Shown: in pieces, positions 21,331 through 22,287 of the stretch
How positions within the stretch are numbered: position 1 is the first letter of the stretch
Layout of the letters: each line of letters opens with the position of its first letter
Origin: JAAYHC01 sp964483175
GTDB taxonomy: Bacteria > Bacillota > UBA5301
Assembly: GCA_964483175.1 (NCBI GenBank)
Contig: CAZAAT010000040.1
Span: 1 to 22,287 of the forward strand
Direction: 5' to 3'
DNA length: 22,287 nucleotides
The notes under the pieces: generated by a model
Databases searched by the model: none
The model's input: the letters and a program-made list of their open reading frames with translations, nothing else
What the model was told of the DNA's origin: nothing
Made by a program: the position numbers and the translations under genes

Positions 21331-22107
21331 ATGGATTATTTCATTACAACCTCGGATCAGGCAACACTTGATGTAATCGGATATGCGGAGCAATTGGCGC
21401 ACTCAGTCGGTCTAAGTTTTAGACCACGCAAGCGGCGCAGTCTGAAGGAGTTAAGTGCTAGCGCGGTTGATGGCTTTTTTGTTCTAGATCAGCAACGCTT
21501 GCTCACTTACTACGGTGATCCACCCTTTCGTTTTCATCCCGGTATGGCTCATTTACGAATTCTGGCACTAACTCGCGGGCAACAGGATCGCCTGATCCAG
21601 TTCAGTAATGTTCAAGTCGGTGATACGGTTTTAGACTGTACTGCGGGATTATGCAGCGATGCTGCTGTTTTTAGCCATGCCGTTGGACCATCTGGCAAGG
21701 TGAGTGCTTTGGAGTCCTCTTTTCCAATTTATCTGGTCACTCGGAATGGCTTGTCAAATTATCCTTTCAGAGAGATCAATGAGCTGCGGGCCTTTCAGAA
21801 AATTATGCTCCATCATCAATCATATCGAGATTACTTTGTCACTGCGGAGCCAGATTCCATTGATATTGTCTATTTTGATCCAATGTTTGATCGCCCGATT
21901 GCAGCTTCAACGGGGATTGAACCTTTAAGGCAGATTGCAAGTTACGATCTCTTAGAGCCAAACGATATCAGACAAGCCTTGATTGTTGCTAGGAAGTGCG
22001 TTGTGGTCAAAGCGACAACTACGAGCTCTCTATGGGCCACTTTGCCCCCTGATAAATTCGCTGAATCGAAAGGAAGCCCGATTATTTATGGACTCTACCA
22101 GAAATAA
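21331..22107 (+). CDS. Class I SAM-dependent methyltransferase, RsmJ-like
   Basis: 258 residues. The SAM-binding motif I is VGDTVLDCTAGLCSDAAVFS (about 97-116), followed by an acidic strand end (ALESS). The catalytic-region motif is DIVYFDPMFDRP (about 178-189), close to the YLDPMF motif of RsmJ (16S rRNA m2G1516 methyltransferase). The HPGMAHLRI stretch (about 69-77) is typical of the Bacillota proteins found between mutL and miaA. I therefore call it RsmJ-like, but the N-terminal 70 residues differ from E. coli RsmJ and the substrate is unproven. CGGAG (about 21318-21322) is the RBS. Its end overlaps the start of miaA by 20 bases. Confidence 0.8.
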   Translation: MDYFITTSDQATLDVIGYAEQLAHSVGLSFRPRKRRSLKELSASAVDGFFVLDQQRLLTYYGDPPFRFHPGMAHLRILALTRGQQDRLIQFSNVQVGDTVLDCTAGLCSDAAVFSHAVGPSGKVSALESSFPIYLVTRNGLSNYPFREINELRAFQKIMLHHQSYRDYFVTAEPDSIDIVYFDPMFDRPIAASTGIEPLRQIASYDLLEPNDIRQALIVARKCVVVKATTTSSLWATLPPDKFAESKGSPIIYGLYQK

Positions 22108-22287
22108 TTTGCGATTGCTAGTGATTGTGGGCCCGACCGCCGTGGGGAAAACTGCCGTATCTGTGGAAGTTGCTCGGCGCTTACCCGGCGCCATTGTCTC
22201 TGCGGATTCGATGCAGGTTTATCGGGGAATGGATATAGGGACCGGTAAGATTAACCCAGCGGAGGCAAAGGGGATACCACATTACCT
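22088..22287 (+). CDS. miaA: tRNA dimethylallyltransferase, 3' part beyond the window
   Basis: The first 66 codons are visible. The P-loop GPTAVGKTAV and the DSMQVYRGMDIGTGK motif identify MiaA, which adds the dimethylallyl group to A37 of tRNA and so makes the substrate for MiaB encoded upstream. The ATG at 22088 lies inside the end of the methyltransferase gene, with AAGGA at 22070-22074 as a somewhat distant RBS. The gene runs off the right edge of the window. Confidence 0.95.
   Translation, partial: MDSTRNNLRLLVIVGPTAVGKTAVSVEVARRLPGAIVSADSMQVYRGMDIGTGKINPAEAKGIPHY

Overview
The window looks like a chromosomal segment of an endospore-forming member of the Bacillota, at roughly balanced GC. 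The spoIIM end, dacF, the complete spoIIAA-spoIIAB-sigF operon and spmAB point to sporulation. An ExbB-ExbD-TonB set and two SLH / coiled-coil / C-terminal-anchor proteins of the Thermotoga Omp-alpha type point to a two-membrane envelope. The best guess is therefore a diderm, spore-forming Bacillota lineage (for example a Limnochordia- or Negativicutes-like group). No marker gene in the window fixes the exact taxon. All recognised genes lie on the + strand.

Region 1 (2-7243) is nucleoside salvage and sporulation. It holds the C-terminal part of spoIIM, a 33-codon membrane ORF, deoB and pdp (4-nt overlap), dacF, spoIIAA-spoIIAB-sigF, and spmA-spmB. Compared with Bacillus subtilis, fur, xerD and the purine nucleoside phosphorylase gene are absent between spoIIM and dacF, and spoVA does not follow sigF. 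A well-matched sigma-H promoter (4440-4466) precedes spoIIAA. A perfect 11-bp inverted repeat overlaps both this promoter and the spoIIAA ribosome binding site. A terminator-like hairpin overlaps the spmA ribosome binding site.

Region 2 (7299-9689) holds a membrane-anchored GAF-GGDEF diguanylate cyclase, a RimJ/RimL-type acetyltransferase and a 57-codon basic ORF of unknown function.

Region 3 (9703-15575) is an envelope cluster and the most unusual part. Its order is an SLH / coiled-coil / C-terminal-anchor protein, exbB, exbD, a TonB-like protein with a very long Pro/Glu/Lys linker, a 670-residue secreted protein ending in a cohesin-like domain, and a second SLH / coiled-coil / anchor protein. 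A strong terminator closes it. No TonB-dependent receptor is present. The set reads as a proton-motive-force-driven machine packaged with peptidoglycan-to-outer-membrane tethers, with a possible envelope-maintenance role analogous to Tol-Pal. An intrinsic-terminator-like hairpin lies within the signal-peptide codons of the first gene.

Region 4 (15618-22287) is housekeeping: miaB, mutS, mutL, an RsmJ-like methyltransferase and the start of miaA, tightly packed as in many Bacillota. No tRNA, rRNA, CRISPR array, insertion sequence or phage gene was seen, and no gap between genes exceeds 300 bases.
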